Part shown: piece by piece, positions 47,367-59,635 of the stretch
Numbering within the stretch: the first letter of the stretch is position 1
Layout of the letters: each line of letters begins with the position of its first letter
Assembly: GCF_002028455.1 (NCBI RefSeq)
Contig: NZ_MWUM01000001.1
Location: forward strand, 186,001-250,000
DNA from: Zoogloea sp. LCSB751
GTDB taxonomy: Bacteria > Pseudomonadota > Gammaproteobacteria > Burkholderiales > Rhodocyclaceae
DNA length: 64,000 nt
Direction of reading: 5' to 3'
Notes under the pieces: generated by a model
The model's database searches: none
What the model saw: the letters and a program-made list of their open reading frames with translations, nothing else
Told to the model about the DNA's origin: nothing
Translations under genes and position numbers: made by a program

Positions 47367-48815
47367 ATGGAAAACACAGATCCGGAAGACCTGCTCTATG
47401 CCCGCGTGGCTGGCCACTATCGGCGCGCGATCCAGGCCGGCGTGCTGGCGCCGGGGGCACGCATGCCCTCGCTGCGGACCCTCACGCGTACCCACCGGGT
47501 GAGCCTGAGTACCGCCGTGCAGGCCTGCCGCAGCCTGGAGGACGAAGGTTTGCTGGAGGCCCGGGCCCGCTCCGGCTATTACGTGCTGCGCCCGCGCCAT
47601 GCCCTGCTGCAACCGGTGCGCGAGCCGGACCCGCAGCAGGCCTTGCCCGATCCGTCGTCCTTCAGCGGCATTCACGATCGGGTGTCGGACTTCGTCGCCA
47701 AGTGCGAGCGTTTTCCGGTGCATACCAATCTGGCGCTGGCCTTCGGTGCGCCCGAGGCCTATCCGCAGGAGGCACTCAAGAATGCCGCTTTGCGGGCCTT
47801 GCGGCGGCATCCCGAGGTGTTGGTCAGCCCGGTTCCACCGCAGGGCGACCCGGGCTTTCGCAGCGTGTTGGCGCGGCGCGCACTGGCGGCCGGCATGCAG
47901 ACGACGGCCGACGAGATCCTTGTCACCCACGGCTGCACCGAGGCGATCAACCTGGCCCTGCGGGCCGTCGCCCAGCCGGGCGACGTCATCGCGGTGGAGT
48001 CGCCGACTTACTTCGGGTTGTTGCAGGTCATCGAGAGCCTGGGGCTGCAGACCCTGGAGATCCCAACCAGCCCGAGCCGCGGCCTGTCGGTGGAGGCCCT
48101 CGAGCTGGCTTTCCGCACCCACGAGCGGATCCGCGCGGTGGTGGTGGTGCCGAACTTCCAGAATCCCCTCGGCTCCGTCATGCCGGATGCCGAGAAGGCC
48201 CGGCTGGTGGCCCTGTGCGAAACCCACGGGATCACGCTGGTGGAGGACGACATCTACGGCGCCCTCGGCGACGATGACCTGCCGCTGAAAAGCTGCAAGG
48301 CCTGGGATCGGGGCGGTAACGTGATTTACTGCGGGTCGTTGCACAAGACCCTGGCGCCTGGCATGCGCGTCGGCTGGATGATCAGCGGGCGCTGGCATGC
48401 GCGGGTGCGCATGCTCAAGCATGCCCAGAGCCGCCCCAACGATGCACTGGCGCAGATCGCCATCGGCGAGTTCATGGACAGCCACGCCTTCGATCGCCAC
48501 CTGGTCCGCCTGCGCCGGCAGCTCAAGGCTCAGCGCGAATCGATGGCTGCCGCCATTGCCAGCCATTTTCCGCAGGGTACCCGCCTCAACATGCCGCGGG
48601 GCGGCATGCTGTTATGGGTGGAGATGCCGGAGGGGCGGTCCTCGCGGGCGGTCTTCGAAGCGGCGCTGGCGGAAGGCATCCGCGTGGCGCCGGGGTTGAT
48701 GTTCTCCAACTCTGCGCGTTTCGACCATTTCCTGCGCATCAGCTGCGCCTTCCCGTTCTCGTCGCGGACCGAGTCGGCGCTCCGGCGCCTGGCGCAGATC
48801 GTGGCGGCCGGCTAG
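47367..48815 (+). CDS. MocR-type GntR regulator with aminotransferase domain
   Basis: A 482-residue fusion: GntR winged HTH (residues about 10-75, LYARVAGHYRRAIQAGVLAPGARMPSLRTLTRTHRVSLSTAVQA) and a class I aminotransferase-fold domain (about 110-475) with VTHGCTEAINLALR, VPNFQNPLGSVMPDAEK and YCGSLHKTLAPGMRVGWM, where the Lys binds PLP. MocR regulators respond to PLP or amino compounds (as in PdxR, GabR and YdcR). The ATG at 47367 lies inside a longer frame. It is divergent from DUF2917, a common pairing, which suggests it regulates that gene and itself. Confidence 0.92.
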   Translation: MENTDPEDLLYARVAGHYRRAIQAGVLAPGARMPSLRTLTRTHRVSLSTAVQACRSLEDEGLLEARARSGYYVLRPRHALLQPVREPDPQQALPDPSSFSGIHDRVSDFVAKCERFPVHTNLALAFGAPEAYPQEALKNAALRALRRHPEVLVSPVPPQGDPGFRSVLARRALAAGMQTTADEILVTHGCTEAINLALRAVAQPGDVIAVESPTYFGLLQVIESLGLQTLEIPTSPSRGLSVEALELAFRTHERIRAVVVVPNFQNPLGSVMPDAEKARLVALCETHGITLVEDDIYGALGDDDLPLKSCKAWDRGGNVIYCGSLHKTLAPGMRVGWMISGRWHARVRMLKHAQSRPNDALAQIAIGEFMDSHAFDRHLVRLRRQLKAQRESMAAAIASHFPQGTRLNMPRGGMLLWVEMPEGRSSRAVFEAALAEGIRVAPGLMFSNSARFDHFLRISCAFPFSSRTESALRRLAQIVAAG

Positions 48816-48840
48816 CGCCCGGCAAAACGGGCGGCCGGGA

Positions 48841-50712
48841 CTAGATCACCAGCTGGGTGCCCAGCTCGACGACCCGGTTGTTGGGAATCTTGAAAAAGTC
48901 CGTGGCGCTGGTGGCGTTTTTCGACATGAAGGCGAACAGGCGGGCCCGCCACGGGCTGATGCGCCGCCCGAGCACGCCGGGGATGACGGTCTCGCGGGAC
49001 ACGTAGAAGGTGGTCTCCATCATGTCGAAGGATTCGCCGTAGCGCTTGCAGCTTTCCAGCGCCAGCGGGATGTCCGGGTCTTCCATGAAGCCGTAGCGGA
49101 TGATGATGCGCAGGAAGCCCTTGCTCATGCGGTGCATGTAGATGCGCTCCATCTCGTTCACGTGGGGTGTGTCGGTGGTTTCGACGGTAACCAGCGCGAC
49201 CCGTTCGTGGAGCACCTGGTTGTGCTTCAGGTTGTGCAGCAGCGCGGCCGGCACGCCTTCCTTGGAACTGGTCATGAACACCGCGGTGCCATTCACCCGG
49301 TGCACGTCGCACAGGGTGGTGAGGAAGATCGACATCGGGATCCCCTGCTTGGCGAGTTCGCGGCGTACCAGCCGGCGACCGCGGCGCCAGGTGGTCAGCA
49401 CGGTGAAGGAGACCAGCCCGGCGGCGATCGGAAACCAGCCGCCTTCGGGGATCTTGAGGGCGTTGGCGGCGAAGAAGGCGATGTCCACGGCCAGGAAGGC
49501 GCCGGCCACCAGTGCCACCACGACGGGATGCCAGCGCCACAGCAGGACCATCACGAAGGCCACCAGGATGGTGTCGATGAGCATCGTGCCGGTGACGGCG
49601 ATGCCATAGGCGGCGGCCAGGTTGGAAGAGTTCTTGAAACCCAGCACCAGTGCCACCACCGCCAGGTAGAGGGTCCAGTTGGTGAAGGGTACGTAGATCT
49701 GCCCCTTCTCGGCGCCCGAGGTGTGGACGATCAGCATGCGCGGCAGGAAGCCCATCTGCACTGCCTGGCGGGCCACCGAGAAGGCGCCGGAGATCACCGC
49801 CTGGGAGGCGATGACGGTGGCCAGCGTGGCCAGGATGACCAGCGGGATCGTCGCCCAGGTGGGCCCCAGGTGGAAGAAGGGGCTTTCGATGGCGGCCGGT
49901 TCGTTGAGCAGCAGCGCGCCCTGGCCGAAGTAGTTGAGCACCAGGGCCGGCATCACGAAGCCGAACCAGGCCAGGCGGATCGGGAAGCGGCCGAAGTGGC
50001 CCATGTCGGTGTACAGGGCTTCGCCGCCGGTCACCGACAGCACCACCGAGCCGAGGGCCAGGAAGGCCAGGGACGGGTGGTGGGTGATGAAGCCGATCGC
50101 GTAGGCTGGGTTGAGGGCCGTCAGCACGTCCGGATGGCGGGCGATCTCGAGTATGCCGAGCAGGCCGAGGATGGCGAACCAGCCGATCATCACCGGCCCG
50201 AAGAACATGCCGACGGTGCCGGTGCCGCGCTTCTGGATGAAGAACAGCACGGTCAGGATGACCAGGGTCAGCGGCAGCACGAAGCGGGTGAAATCCGGCG
50301 AGACGATCTCCAGCCCTTCCACCGCCGACAGTACCGAGATGGCTGGGGTGATCATGCTGTCGCCATAGAACAGCGCCGCCGCGAAGATGCCGAGCAGCGA
50401 GACGGCCCAGGTCACCACCCGGTTGCGGGAGTTCTCGGTGATCAACGACAGCAGGGCCAGGGAGCCGCCTTCGCCGCGGTTGTCGGCCCGCATGATCACG
50501 CTGACGTACTTGACGGTGACCAGTGCCATGATCGACCAGAACACCAGCGACAGCACGCCGAGGATGTTGTCGGGCGTGACCGGGATGGGATGGTGACCGT
50601 TGAAGATTTCCTTCAGCGCATACAGTGGGCTGGTGCCGATGTCGCCGAAGACGACGCCGATGGCGCTGACGACGATGGGGGCGAGGGGCTTGCGGGAGTG
50701 TTCGGAGGACAC
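48841..50712 (-). CDS. kup: Low-affinity potassium transport protein Kup
   Basis: A 623-residue K+:H+ symporter with about 12 membrane helices followed by a cytoplasmic C-terminal domain. The N-terminus ([27 protein letters not shown] [17 protein letters not shown]) is the family hallmark, with [21 protein letters not shown] and [15 protein letters not shown] further on. Length matches E. coli Kup (622). ATG at 50712. Convergent with the MocR gene, 25 bp apart; monocistronic. Confidence 0.96.
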   Translation of the reverse strand: MSSEHSRKPLAPIVVSAIGVVFGDIGTSPLYALKEIFNGHHPIPVTPDNILGVLSLVFWSIMALVTVKYVSVIMRADNRGEGGSLALLSLITENSRNRVVTWAVSLLGIFAAALFYGDSMITPAISVLSAVEGLEIVSPDFTRFVLPLTLVILTVLFFIQKRGTGTVGMFFGPVMIGWFAILGLLGILEIARHPDVLTALNPAYAIGFITHHPSLAFLALGSVVLSVTGGEALYTDMGHFGRFPIRLAWFGFVMPALVLNYFGQGALLLNEPAAIESPFFHLGPTWATIPLVILATLATVIASQAVISGAFSVARQAVQMGFLPRMLIVHTSGAEKGQIYVPFTNWTLYLAVVALVLGFKNSSNLAAAYGIAVTGTMLIDTILVAFVMVLLWRWHPVVVALVAGAFLAVDIAFFAANALKIPEGGWFPIAAGLVSFTVLTTWRRGRRLVRRELAKQGIPMSIFLTTLCDVHRVNGTAVFMTSSKEGVPAALLHNLKHNQVLHERVALVTVETTDTPHVNEMERIYMHRMSKGFLRIIIRYGFMEDPDIPLALESCKRYGESFDMMETTFYVSRETVIPGVLGRRISPWRARLFAFMSKNATSATDFFKIPNNRVVELGTQLVI

Positions 50713-51009
50713 GGCCGTGCTCTTTCTTTGTTGTTGGTCGGTGACTGCCGGTGGGCAGTTGGGGATCTATTGTCCGGGTCCGGCACGCCGGTTTATTGAC
50801 CTGCGGCAATCTTGCTACGCCGCAGCGGAGCGGTCCGCCCGGCGGAACAGGGCGGGTGACAGGCTAAACTGTGCGCCGTTCACCGTCGATTCGATGGCGT
50901 TTGCGTCGACTCGGCGAGGGGAAACACGAAATTTTACGAGTCTGGCACGGCCTTGGGCGAATCCCGCCTGGGGTGGTCCGGCTTCGTCCTGTTGTTCGAG
51001 GAAACTTGC

Positions 51010-52359
51010 ATGGTGTCGAATGTTGGAGGCCGGGGGCGCGCCTTGTTGCCGCTCCTGGCGGGTATGGTTTGGTCCGGTGCGGCCTTCGCCACTGCGGGCG
51101 CCGGACCGGCGCTGGCCGGTGTTCCGGTGGATTTCATCCTGTTTGCGCTGACCCTGCTGGGGGTGGCCCTGTTCCACGACCATACGCTGAAGGTCGGGCT
51201 GGCGGGGCTGGCGGCGATCTCTGCGTACAAGCTGCGGGTCACCGGATTCCACACCGGCCCGGGGCTGTCCGGGCTGGTCGGGCATTTTGCCCATGAGTGG
51301 GTCACGCTGGCCAATCTGTTCCTGCTGCTGATGGGCTTTGCGCTGCTGGCCCGCCATTTCGAGAAGACCCGTATCCCGGTGATCCTGCCCCGCTACCTGC
51401 CGGACGACTGGAAGGGCGGTTTCGTGCTGCTGGCGATGGTGTTCGTGATCTCCAGCTTCCTCGACAACATTGCCGCGGCGCTGATCGGCGGAGCGATGGC
51501 CCACTCCCTGTTCCGCGCCCGCGTGCACGTGGGCTACTTGGCGGCCATCGTCGCGGCGTCCAACGCTGGCGGCTCGGGCAGCGTGGTCGGCGACACCACC
51601 ACCACGATGATGTGGATCGCCGGCGTCAGCCCGCTGGCGGTGCTGAAGGCTTTCGTCGGCGCTGGCCTGGCGCTGGTGCTGTTCGGCATTCCGGCGGCCC
51701 GCGTGCAGCAGAAGTATTCGCCGATCCTCCGCCACGTTCACGAGCACACCCATGCCGACTTGCCGCGGGTCGGCATCGTGGCGCTGATCCTGGCGGCGGC
51801 AGTGGCCGTCAATGTGGTGGTGAACGTGCATTTCACGGCGCACGCGGATGCCTTCCCCTTCCTTGGGGTGGCGGTGTGGGCGGCGATCCTGCTGAGTGCC
51901 GGCATTCGCCGGCCCGACTGGGAGGTGCTGCCGGAGACCCTGAAAGGCACGATCTTCCTGCTGTCGCTGGTCAGTTGTGCGTCGATGATGCCGGTCGAGC
52001 AACTGCCGGCGGCGTCCTGGCAGACGGCTTTCGGGCTGGGCTTCGTGTCAGCGGTGTTCGACAACATTCCGCTGACTGCGCTGGCGCTCAAGCAGGGCGG
52101 TTACGACTGGGGCTTCCTGGCCTACGCGGTGGGCTTCGGCGGCTCGATGCTGTGGTTCGGCTCGTCGGCTGGCGTGGCGCTGTCGAACATGTACCCGGAA
52201 GCCAGGTCGGTGGGGCGCTGGTTGAAGGAAGGCTGGTTCGTCGCGGTCGCCTACATCGTCGGCTTCGCGGTGCTGTTGCTGGTGGTCGGCTGGCATCCGG
52301 AGGAGGGCACGGCGCCGGCGGCGGAAGTGCCGCCGGCGGGCGAGGCTCCGGCTTACTGA
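51010..52359 (+). CDS. NhaD/ArsB-like ion transporter
   Basis: A 449-residue inner-membrane protein with about 11 helices, including VISSFLDNIAAALIGGAMA and ASNAGGSGSVVGDTTTTMMWIAGV, the paired helix breaks of the ion transporter (IT) superfamily (NhaD, ArsB, CitM). FVSAVFDNIPLTALAL forms the second Asp-Asn repeat as in Na+/H+ antiporters. It probably exports Na+ or another cation in exchange for H+. The ATG at 51010 has GGAAA upstream; an in-frame TTG at 50953 is less likely. Orientation divergent to kup, so ion balance genes sit side by side. Substrate unproven. Confidence 0.82.
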   Translation: MVSNVGGRGRALLPLLAGMVWSGAAFATAGAGPALAGVPVDFILFALTLLGVALFHDHTLKVGLAGLAAISAYKLRVTGFHTGPGLSGLVGHFAHEWVTLANLFLLLMGFALLARHFEKTRIPVILPRYLPDDWKGGFVLLAMVFVISSFLDNIAAALIGGAMAHSLFRARVHVGYLAAIVAASNAGGSGSVVGDTTTTMMWIAGVSPLAVLKAFVGAGLALVLFGIPAARVQQKYSPILRHVHEHTHADLPRVGIVALILAAAVAVNVVVNVHFTAHADAFPFLGVAVWAAILLSAGIRRPDWEVLPETLKGTIFLLSLVSCASMMPVEQLPAASWQTAFGLGFVSAVFDNIPLTALALKQGGYDWGFLAYAVGFGGSMLWFGSSAGVALSNMYPEARSVGRWLKEGWFVAVAYIVGFAVLLLVVGWHPEEGTAPAAEVPPAGEAPAY

Positions 52360-52384
52360 GCTCGGGCTCGCCTGGATTCGCGGA

Positions 52385-52432
52385 TCGACCTCCGCGGGCG
52401 AATGAATTCGCCCTCCGCCGTCCGCAAGTCCC
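52385..52432. repeat. REP-like palindrome between convergent genes
   Basis: Contains GGGCGAATGAATTCGCCC, a perfect inverted repeat of nine bases each side, in the gap between the NhaD-like and Sel1 genes. The same core in a degenerate form occurs at 8484-8551. It probably acts as an mRNA 3' end structure. Confidence 0.5.
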
Positions 52433-53174
52433 TCAAGGCCTGAGCGCCGGATGCTTTAGGGCATGGGCGGCCTCCATCAGGTAGTGGCGGCCTTCTTCCT
52501 CGTCCCGCTGCAGGCCCAGCTCGCCGTTGAGGTAGGCCATCGCCAGCGTCTGGCAGGCTTCCGGGTGATCCTGTTCGGCAGCGGCGCTATACAGGCGGAC
52601 TGCTTCGATGTCGTCGCGGGGGACGCCGTCGCCTTCCCGGTAGGCATTGGCGAGCAGGAACTGGGCGGCGGCGATGCCGGCGTCGGCGGCCCGGCGCAGC
52701 CAGCGGGCCGCTTCGGCGTGATCCGTCTTCACGCCGTAGCCATCGCGCCAAGCGATGCCGAGGTAGTAGGCGGCGCCGGCATGGCCGGCTTTGCCGGCCG
52801 CCGAGAACCACGCGAACGCGCGCACCGCGTCGGCGGGAACGCCTGCGGTGCCGGCCGAATACAGTTTCCCGAGCTGGAACGCGGCATCCGTGTCGCCTTC
52901 TTGGGCGGCCCGGCGCAGCCACTGCAGTCCTGTCCCGTCGTGGTCGCCGCGGCTCAGCAGGGCCAGGCCCAGCGTGCGGCGGGCGTCGGCTGTTCCACCT
53001 TCGGCCAGGTTTGTCAGGCGGGCCAGCGCAGCGTCCTGCCGGCCGGGGCCGGCAAGGATCTGCAACTGCGCCAGCTCCGCCGCCGTCGGGGTCGGCGTGC
53101 GGCTGGCCCAGGCGATGCCGCCCAGGGCTGCCGCCCCGGCCAGCAGGGCGGCGGCGAGGCGCGGCGTATTGCGC

Positions 53175-53197
<23 letters not shown>
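52433..53197 (-). CDS. Sel1-repeat protein with signal anchor
   Basis: A 254-residue protein with an N-terminal membrane segment (AAALLAGAAALGGIAWA, about 14-31) followed by about four Sel1-type repeats of 36 residues (LGLALLSRGDHDGTGLQWLRRAAQEG, YYLGIAWRDGYGVKTDHAEAARWLRRAADAG). Such repeats form superhelical protein-binding scaffolds. Its start overlaps the end of the upstream phosphodiesterase gene by 23 bp, indicating coupled translation. Function unknown. Confidence 0.85.
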
Positions 53198-55214
<2,017 letters not shown>

Positions 55215-55416
55215 GGAGCACCAGGCGGGCGAAGGAAAGCCAGGGAGGATCGCCGGCGCGGGTTGCGAAGGCATGACGATATTCTTGCGCCTGTGTGCTG
55301 GGGGTGTGGAATCAACGTGACGGCCGGGCTGTCATGCTGTTTGCCTGCAATATGACTTCGCAATGTGCAAAAATGATAGCCATTGCGGCCCATGGGCCAT
55401 TTTCCGGAGGATTCCC

Positions 55417-56289
55417 ATGGGACTGCGTCTCAAGTTCAACCTGGTGCTGCTGGCGGTGTTCCTGGCCGGTTTCGGCGTGGCCGGCTACATCTCCCACGAA
55501 CTGCTGTACCGCCACGCCCGCGAGCAGGTGCTCGGCGAGGCGCGGCTGGTCATGGAGGCGGCGCTGGCGATCCGCGGCTATACGGTCGGCCAGGTGAAGC
55601 CGCACCTTAACCCGCTGATGGACAAGCAGTTCCTGCCGCAGACGGTGCCCGCCTACGCGGCCACCGAGACCCTCAACGAGCTGCACAAGAAGTACCCCAA
55701 CTACGCCTACAAGGAAGCCACCCTCAACCCGACCAACCCGCGCGACCGGGCGGCGGACTGGGAGGCCGACCTGATCGGCACCTTCCGCAACACGCCGGAC
55801 AGCAAGGAAATCACCGGACAGCGCGACACGCCCACCGGCCCGGCGCTGTACGTGGCGCATCCGATCCGCATCGAGACGGCGGCCTGTCTGCCCTGTCACA
55901 GCTCGCCGGAGGCGGCGCCGCCGAGCATGATCAAGGTGTACGGCAGCGCCAATGGCTTCGGCTGGAAGCTCAACGAAGTGGTCGGCGCCCAGGTGGTGTC
56001 GGTGCCCATGTCGGTACCGCTGGAAAATGCGGGCCAGGCCTTCCGCACCTTCATGACGTCTCTGGCGGCGGTCTTCGTGGCGGTCTTCGCGGTGCTCAAC
56101 CTGATGCTGTCGTGGCTGATCATCCGGCCGGTGTCGCGCATGTCGGATGCGGCGGACAAGATCAGCACCGGCGACTTCAACCAGCCGGAGTTCCCGGAAG
56201 GTGGCGGCGACGAAGTGTCGGTGCTGGCCAGTTCCTTCAACCGAATGCGCCGCAGTCTCGAAAAGGCGATGCAGATGATCGACGCCTGA
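55417..56289 (+). CDS. Tll0287-like heme-domain protein with HAMP
   Basis: A 290-residue membrane sensor-like protein. TM1 about residues 8-28; a periplasmic Tll0287-like (DUF3365) domain with a c-type heme site CLPCHSSPEAAP (Cys about residue 158); TM2 about 208-230 (FVAVFAVLNLMLSWLII); a HAMP domain (RPVSRMSDAADKISTGDFNQP) to the end. It lacks any output domain, so signal output must go through a partner. The ATG at 55417 has a CGGAGG site. It is 13 bp before the Ser/Thr kinase gene, which is the likely output partner (inference): a heme or redox signal could reach the kinase. Confidence 0.85.
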   Translation: MGLRLKFNLVLLAVFLAGFGVAGYISHELLYRHAREQVLGEARLVMEAALAIRGYTVGQVKPHLNPLMDKQFLPQTVPAYAATETLNELHKKYPNYAYKEATLNPTNPRDRAADWEADLIGTFRNTPDSKEITGQRDTPTGPALYVAHPIRIETAACLPCHSSPEAAPPSMIKVYGSANGFGWKLNEVVGAQVVSVPMSVPLENAGQAFRTFMTSLAAVFVAVFAVLNLMLSWLIIRPVSRMSDAADKISTGDFNQPEFPEGGGDEVSVLASSFNRMRRSLEKAMQMIDA

Positions 56290-56302
56290 TCCGTCCGTCA
56301 CC

Positions 56303-58321
56303 GTGAGCGACGAGACTCTTCCACCCGTGCCGGGGCAGGACGACCTGTTCGCCCTGCCGTCGGGCTACGTCATCAACGAATACCGCATCGAACGGGTGCT
56401 CGGCGGGGGCGGCTTCGGGATCACCTACCTGGCCCACGATACCCACCTGGACTGCCAGGTGGCGATCAAGGAATACCTGCCCAAGGATCTCGCCGTGCGC
56501 CGCGAAGGGCTGGTGGTGCGGCCGCGCTCCGGCGACGCGGCCAAGGGCTTCGAGTGGGGCCTGCAGCGCTTCCTGCTCGAATCGCGGGCCCTGGCCAGTT
56601 TCCATCACCCGGGCATCGTGCGGGTGCTGCGCTATTTCCGCGGCAACGACACCGCCTACATGGTGATGGAGTACGAGACCGGACAGCCGCTGCAGCGCTG
56701 GCTGGTGGGGCGCCTGCCCCTCGACCGGGCGAGTCTGGTGCGCATCGTGCGCCCGCTGCTCGACGGGCTGGAGGCGATCCACGCGGCGGGTTTTCTGCAC
56801 CGGGACATCAAGCCCGGCAACATCTACATCCGCGCCGACGGTTCGCCGGTGCTGCTCGATTTCGGCTCGGCCCGCCGGTTGGAACTGGACGGCATCGACC
56901 AGACCCTCACCGCGGTGGTGACGCCGGGCTTTGCGCCAGCCGAGCAATACCACCGCCACGGCAAGCAGGGGCCGTGGACCGACCTCTACGCGATGGCCGG
57001 TGTGATGTACTGGATGGTCACCGGCAAGCTGCCGATGGAGGCCTTCGCCCGCCTGCGCGAGGATGCCATGCCGAAGGCGGCCGACATTGGCAATGCGGAT
57101 GCCTTCGGCGCCGCCATGCTGAAGGCCATCGACTGGGCGCTGAACCCGGACGAGGACAAGCGCCCGCGCCAGGTAGCGGATTTCCGCCGGGCCTGTCTGG
57201 CGCCGCCGACCGGCGGCGAGGCGTCCGAACCGCCGGTGGAGGTGCCGTTGCCCTTGGGGCTGTCGGCGTCGGAGGCGCGCACCTTCATCGGCGCCGTGCT
57301 GTTCGCCGACGTGGCCGGGGTGGCTACCGACGAGGTCGCCCAGCGCGAGGGGCGTTCGCGCCTGGTGCGCATGCTGACCCAGGCCATTGCGCCGGTGCCG
57401 CCGACCACCCGGCTGGCGGTCAATACCAAGGAAGGCTGCGCGGTCTGCTACGTCGGCGATCCGGAAGATGCGCTGCGTACCGCGGTGCAACTGGGAGACG
57501 CCGCGGCGGGCGAGGGGCTTGGCGTACACATGGGCATCAACCTCGGCCCCGTGCGGGTGGCGCCGGATCCCAACGGGCGTTCACGCATCCTCGGCGATGG
57601 CATCACCACCGCCTTCCGGGTGATGCGCTTCTCGAACCCTGGCCAGGTGCTGGTGGCGCGGGCCTACTACGAGGTCATCCATCAGCTCAAGACGAACGCC
57701 AGCGACTACTTCCGCCACATCGGCGTGCGCCGCGACCCGCAGGCCCGCGACCATGAGCTGTACGCCTACAGCGGCGTCAGCCTGCTCGCCAGCGCGCGGG
57801 TTGCCGACCTGTCGATCCGCCAGGCGGTGGTCGGTCGCGATCTGAGCCCGGCTGCCATCGAGGCCGCTGAACGCATCCTGGCCCTGCACATCGGACCGAT
57901 GGCGAAGATCCTGGTACGCCGGACCCTGCCGCGGGCCGACAGCCTGCCGGTGTTGCACGAACTGCTGGCGGCGCTGATTCCCGATCCGGCACCGCGCAGC
58001 GCCTTCCTGTCCAGCGTGGTGGCAGCTTCGGGATTGGTCTCGGGGGCTGCCTCGCACAGCATTGCCGCCGGCAGTGGCGTACGCAGCTCGGCCAGCGTGT
58101 CGTCGGCGGCGGCCGGGGCGGTCAGCGTGATTCCGGATGCCGAGCTGGCACGGGTCGAGCAGATCTTCGCCCGTTACATCGGGCCGATGGCCAAGGTGCT
58201 GGTGCGCCGTGAATCCCGCACCGCCAATAGCGTGGCGACCCTGTGCCGGGCACTGGCCAGCCACATCGACAAGGACGCCGAGCGCCGGCGTTTCATGAGC
58301 GAAGCCGGGCTGGCAGAGTGA
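56303..58321 (+). CDS. Ser/Thr protein kinase fused to nucleotide-cyclase-like domain
   Basis: A 672-residue protein starting at GTG (56303). The kinase domain (about 28-300) is intact: glycine loop GGGGFGITYLA, Lys in VAIKEYLPK, HRDIKPGN, DFGSAR. Next is a class III cyclase-like domain (about 330-490): FADVAG keeps the first metal Asp, but the second metal region reads KEGCAVCYVGD and not a proper KTxGD, so it is probably a degenerate, ligand-binding module. Two repeated motifs follow, about residues 521-575 (AAERILALHIGPMAKILVRR) and 617-670 (RVEQIFARYIGPMAKVLVRR), separated by a Ser/Ala-rich linker. Cytoplasmic. Operon with the heme-HAMP protein and the PPC protein. Confidence 0.85.
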   Translation: MSDETLPPVPGQDDLFALPSGYVINEYRIERVLGGGGFGITYLAHDTHLDCQVAIKEYLPKDLAVRREGLVVRPRSGDAAKGFEWGLQRFLLESRALASFHHPGIVRVLRYFRGNDTAYMVMEYETGQPLQRWLVGRLPLDRASLVRIVRPLLDGLEAIHAAGFLHRDIKPGNIYIRADGSPVLLDFGSARRLELDGIDQTLTAVVTPGFAPAEQYHRHGKQGPWTDLYAMAGVMYWMVTGKLPMEAFARLREDAMPKAADIGNADAFGAAMLKAIDWALNPDEDKRPRQVADFRRACLAPPTGGEASEPPVEVPLPLGLSASEARTFIGAVLFADVAGVATDEVAQREGRSRLVRMLTQAIAPVPPTTRLAVNTKEGCAVCYVGDPEDALRTAVQLGDAAAGEGLGVHMGINLGPVRVAPDPNGRSRILGDGITTAFRVMRFSNPGQVLVARAYYEVIHQLKTNASDYFRHIGVRRDPQARDHELYAYSGVSLLASARVADLSIRQAVVGRDLSPAAIEAAERILALHIGPMAKILVRRTLPRADSLPVLHELLAALIPDPAPRSAFLSSVVAASGLVSGAASHSIAAGSGVRSSASVSSAAAGAVSVIPDAELARVEQIFARYIGPMAKVLVRRESRTANSVATLCRALASHIDKDAERRRFMSEAGLAE

Positions 58322-58346
58322 TCTGCGGCCTGGCGTGGAGAAGAGC

Positions 58347-58757
58347 ATGGATGTGCAACCGATTCGCCTGACTCCCGGCCAGGATTTGCGCCGGGCGCTG
58401 GAGTGCGCGCTGTTTGCCGAGGGCGGTTCGGCGGCCTTCGTGCTGGCGGGCATCGGCAGCCTGAGCAGCGCGCATCTGCGGCTGGCCGGTGCCGGCGAGC
58501 TGCGGGCGGTGGACGGCGATATCGAACTGCTCAGCCTCAGCGGCACCATTGCCGCCAACGGCTCCCACCTGCACGGGGCGGTGGCGACGGCCGACGGCGC
58601 GGTGATCGGCGGCCACCTGGGCTATGGCTGCGTCGTGCGTACCACCGCGGAGATCCTGCTGATGCGCTTGCCCGGCTGGGATTTCCAGCGCGAGCCCGAC
58701 CTGCAGACCGGCTACGCCGAGCTGGTGGTGCGCCAGCGCGCCTCAGACCTGGGCTGA
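58347..58757 (+). CDS. PPC (DUF296) domain DNA-binding-like protein
   Basis: A 136-residue single-domain protein of the PPC/DUF296 family (MDVQPIRLTPGQDLRRALECAL; GDIELLSLSGTIAANGSHLHGAVATADGAVIGGHLGYGCVV). The His-x-His type cluster (HLHGAVA, GGHLGYG) resembles the zinc site of bacterial PPC trimers. In plants the domain is linked to AT-hooks; here there is none. The ATG at 58347 has GGAGAAGAG upstream. Third gene of the signalling operon, 25 bp after the kinase. It ends 15 bp inside the convergent LysR gene. Role unknown. Confidence 0.83.
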   Translation: MDVQPIRLTPGQDLRRALECALFAEGGSAAFVLAGIGSLSSAHLRLAGAGELRAVDGDIELLSLSGTIAANGSHLHGAVATADGAVIGGHLGYGCVVRTTAEILLMRLPGWDFQREPDLQTGYAELVVRQRASDLG

Positions 58758-59618
58758 GGCTTCGGTATTGCCGTTGGCCAGCGCGGCCACGGCGTCGGCG
58801 AGGGTCTTGATCGCCGCCATCGGCGGCGCCGCGCGCAGGTAGGCGACGCCGGTCTGCACGCGGCTGATCTGCGGCGGTACTTCGCGGATCGTCAGGTCGG
58901 CCCGGTGCTGAGACTGTTCCACCACCCGCCGCGGCAGCAGCGTCCACCCGAGGCCCACCGACACGCAGCCGAGGATGCCTTCCAGTGTGCCGAACTCCAT
59001 CGCGTCGGCCACCGCGTGGCCGCTGGCCCGCTGCCAGGCCAGCGCGCGGGTGCGGTAGGCGCAGCCCTCGCGGAACAGGATCACCGGCTGCAGCACCGGG
59101 TCGGCGTCGGCCGCGCAGACCTGTACCAGTTCCTCCATCACCAGCTCATCGAAGACCAGGTCGGGATGGATCACCGGCCCGCCGACGAAGGCGCAGTCGA
59201 GCTTGTGGTCGAGCAGGCGTTCGAGCAGCGCGGCGCTGGTGTCGGTGCTGACCCGCAGCTCGACGCGCGGATGGCGGGCCCGCACGGCTTTCAGCGCGCG
59301 GGGCAGGTGCACCGCGGCGAAGGTCTCCATTGCGCCGATGCGCAGCTCACCGGCGCTCTCGCCGACCTGGCGAACTGCGGCGCTGGTTTCCCGTTCGAGC
59401 AGCAGCATGCGGCGGGCGTAGTCGAGGAGCACGCGCCCCGACGGCGCCAGCTCCAGCCCACGGCCCTTGCGGTGGAACAGCTCGGTGCCGAGCTCTTCCT
59501 CCAGGCGGCGGATGCGGCCCGTCACGTTGGACTGGACGGTGTTCAGCTTGCGGGAGGCGGCGAGGATGCCGCCTTCCTCGACCACCGCCTGGAAGGTGCG
59601 CAGCGCGACGAGTTCCAT
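58743..59618 (-). CDS. LysR family transcriptional regulator
   Basis: A 291-residue LysR regulator: winged HTH residues about 1-60 (LVALRTFQAVVEEGGILAASRKLNTVQSNVTGRIRRLEEEL) and an effector domain starting GELRIGAMETFAAVHLPRAL. The start MELVALRTF (59618) fits the family; an ATG eight codons upstream is possible. It is divergent from a YbfB/YjiJ-type MFS gene, which it probably controls, with a palindrome between them (59636-59650). Confidence 0.9.
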   Translation of the reverse strand: MELVALRTFQAVVEEGGILAASRKLNTVQSNVTGRIRRLEEELGTELFHRKGRGLELAPSGRVLLDYARRMLLLERETSAAVRQVGESAGELRIGAMETFAAVHLPRALKAVRARHPRVELRVSTDTSAALLERLLDHKLDCAFVGGPVIHPDLVFDELVMEELVQVCAADADPVLQPVILFREGCAYRTRALAWQRASGHAVADAMEFGTLEGILGCVSVGLGWTLLPRRVVEQSQHRADLTIREVPPQISRVQTGVAYLRAAPPMAAIKTLADAVAALANGNTEASAQV

Positions 59619-59635
59619 ATTCGTATCTTCATAAG

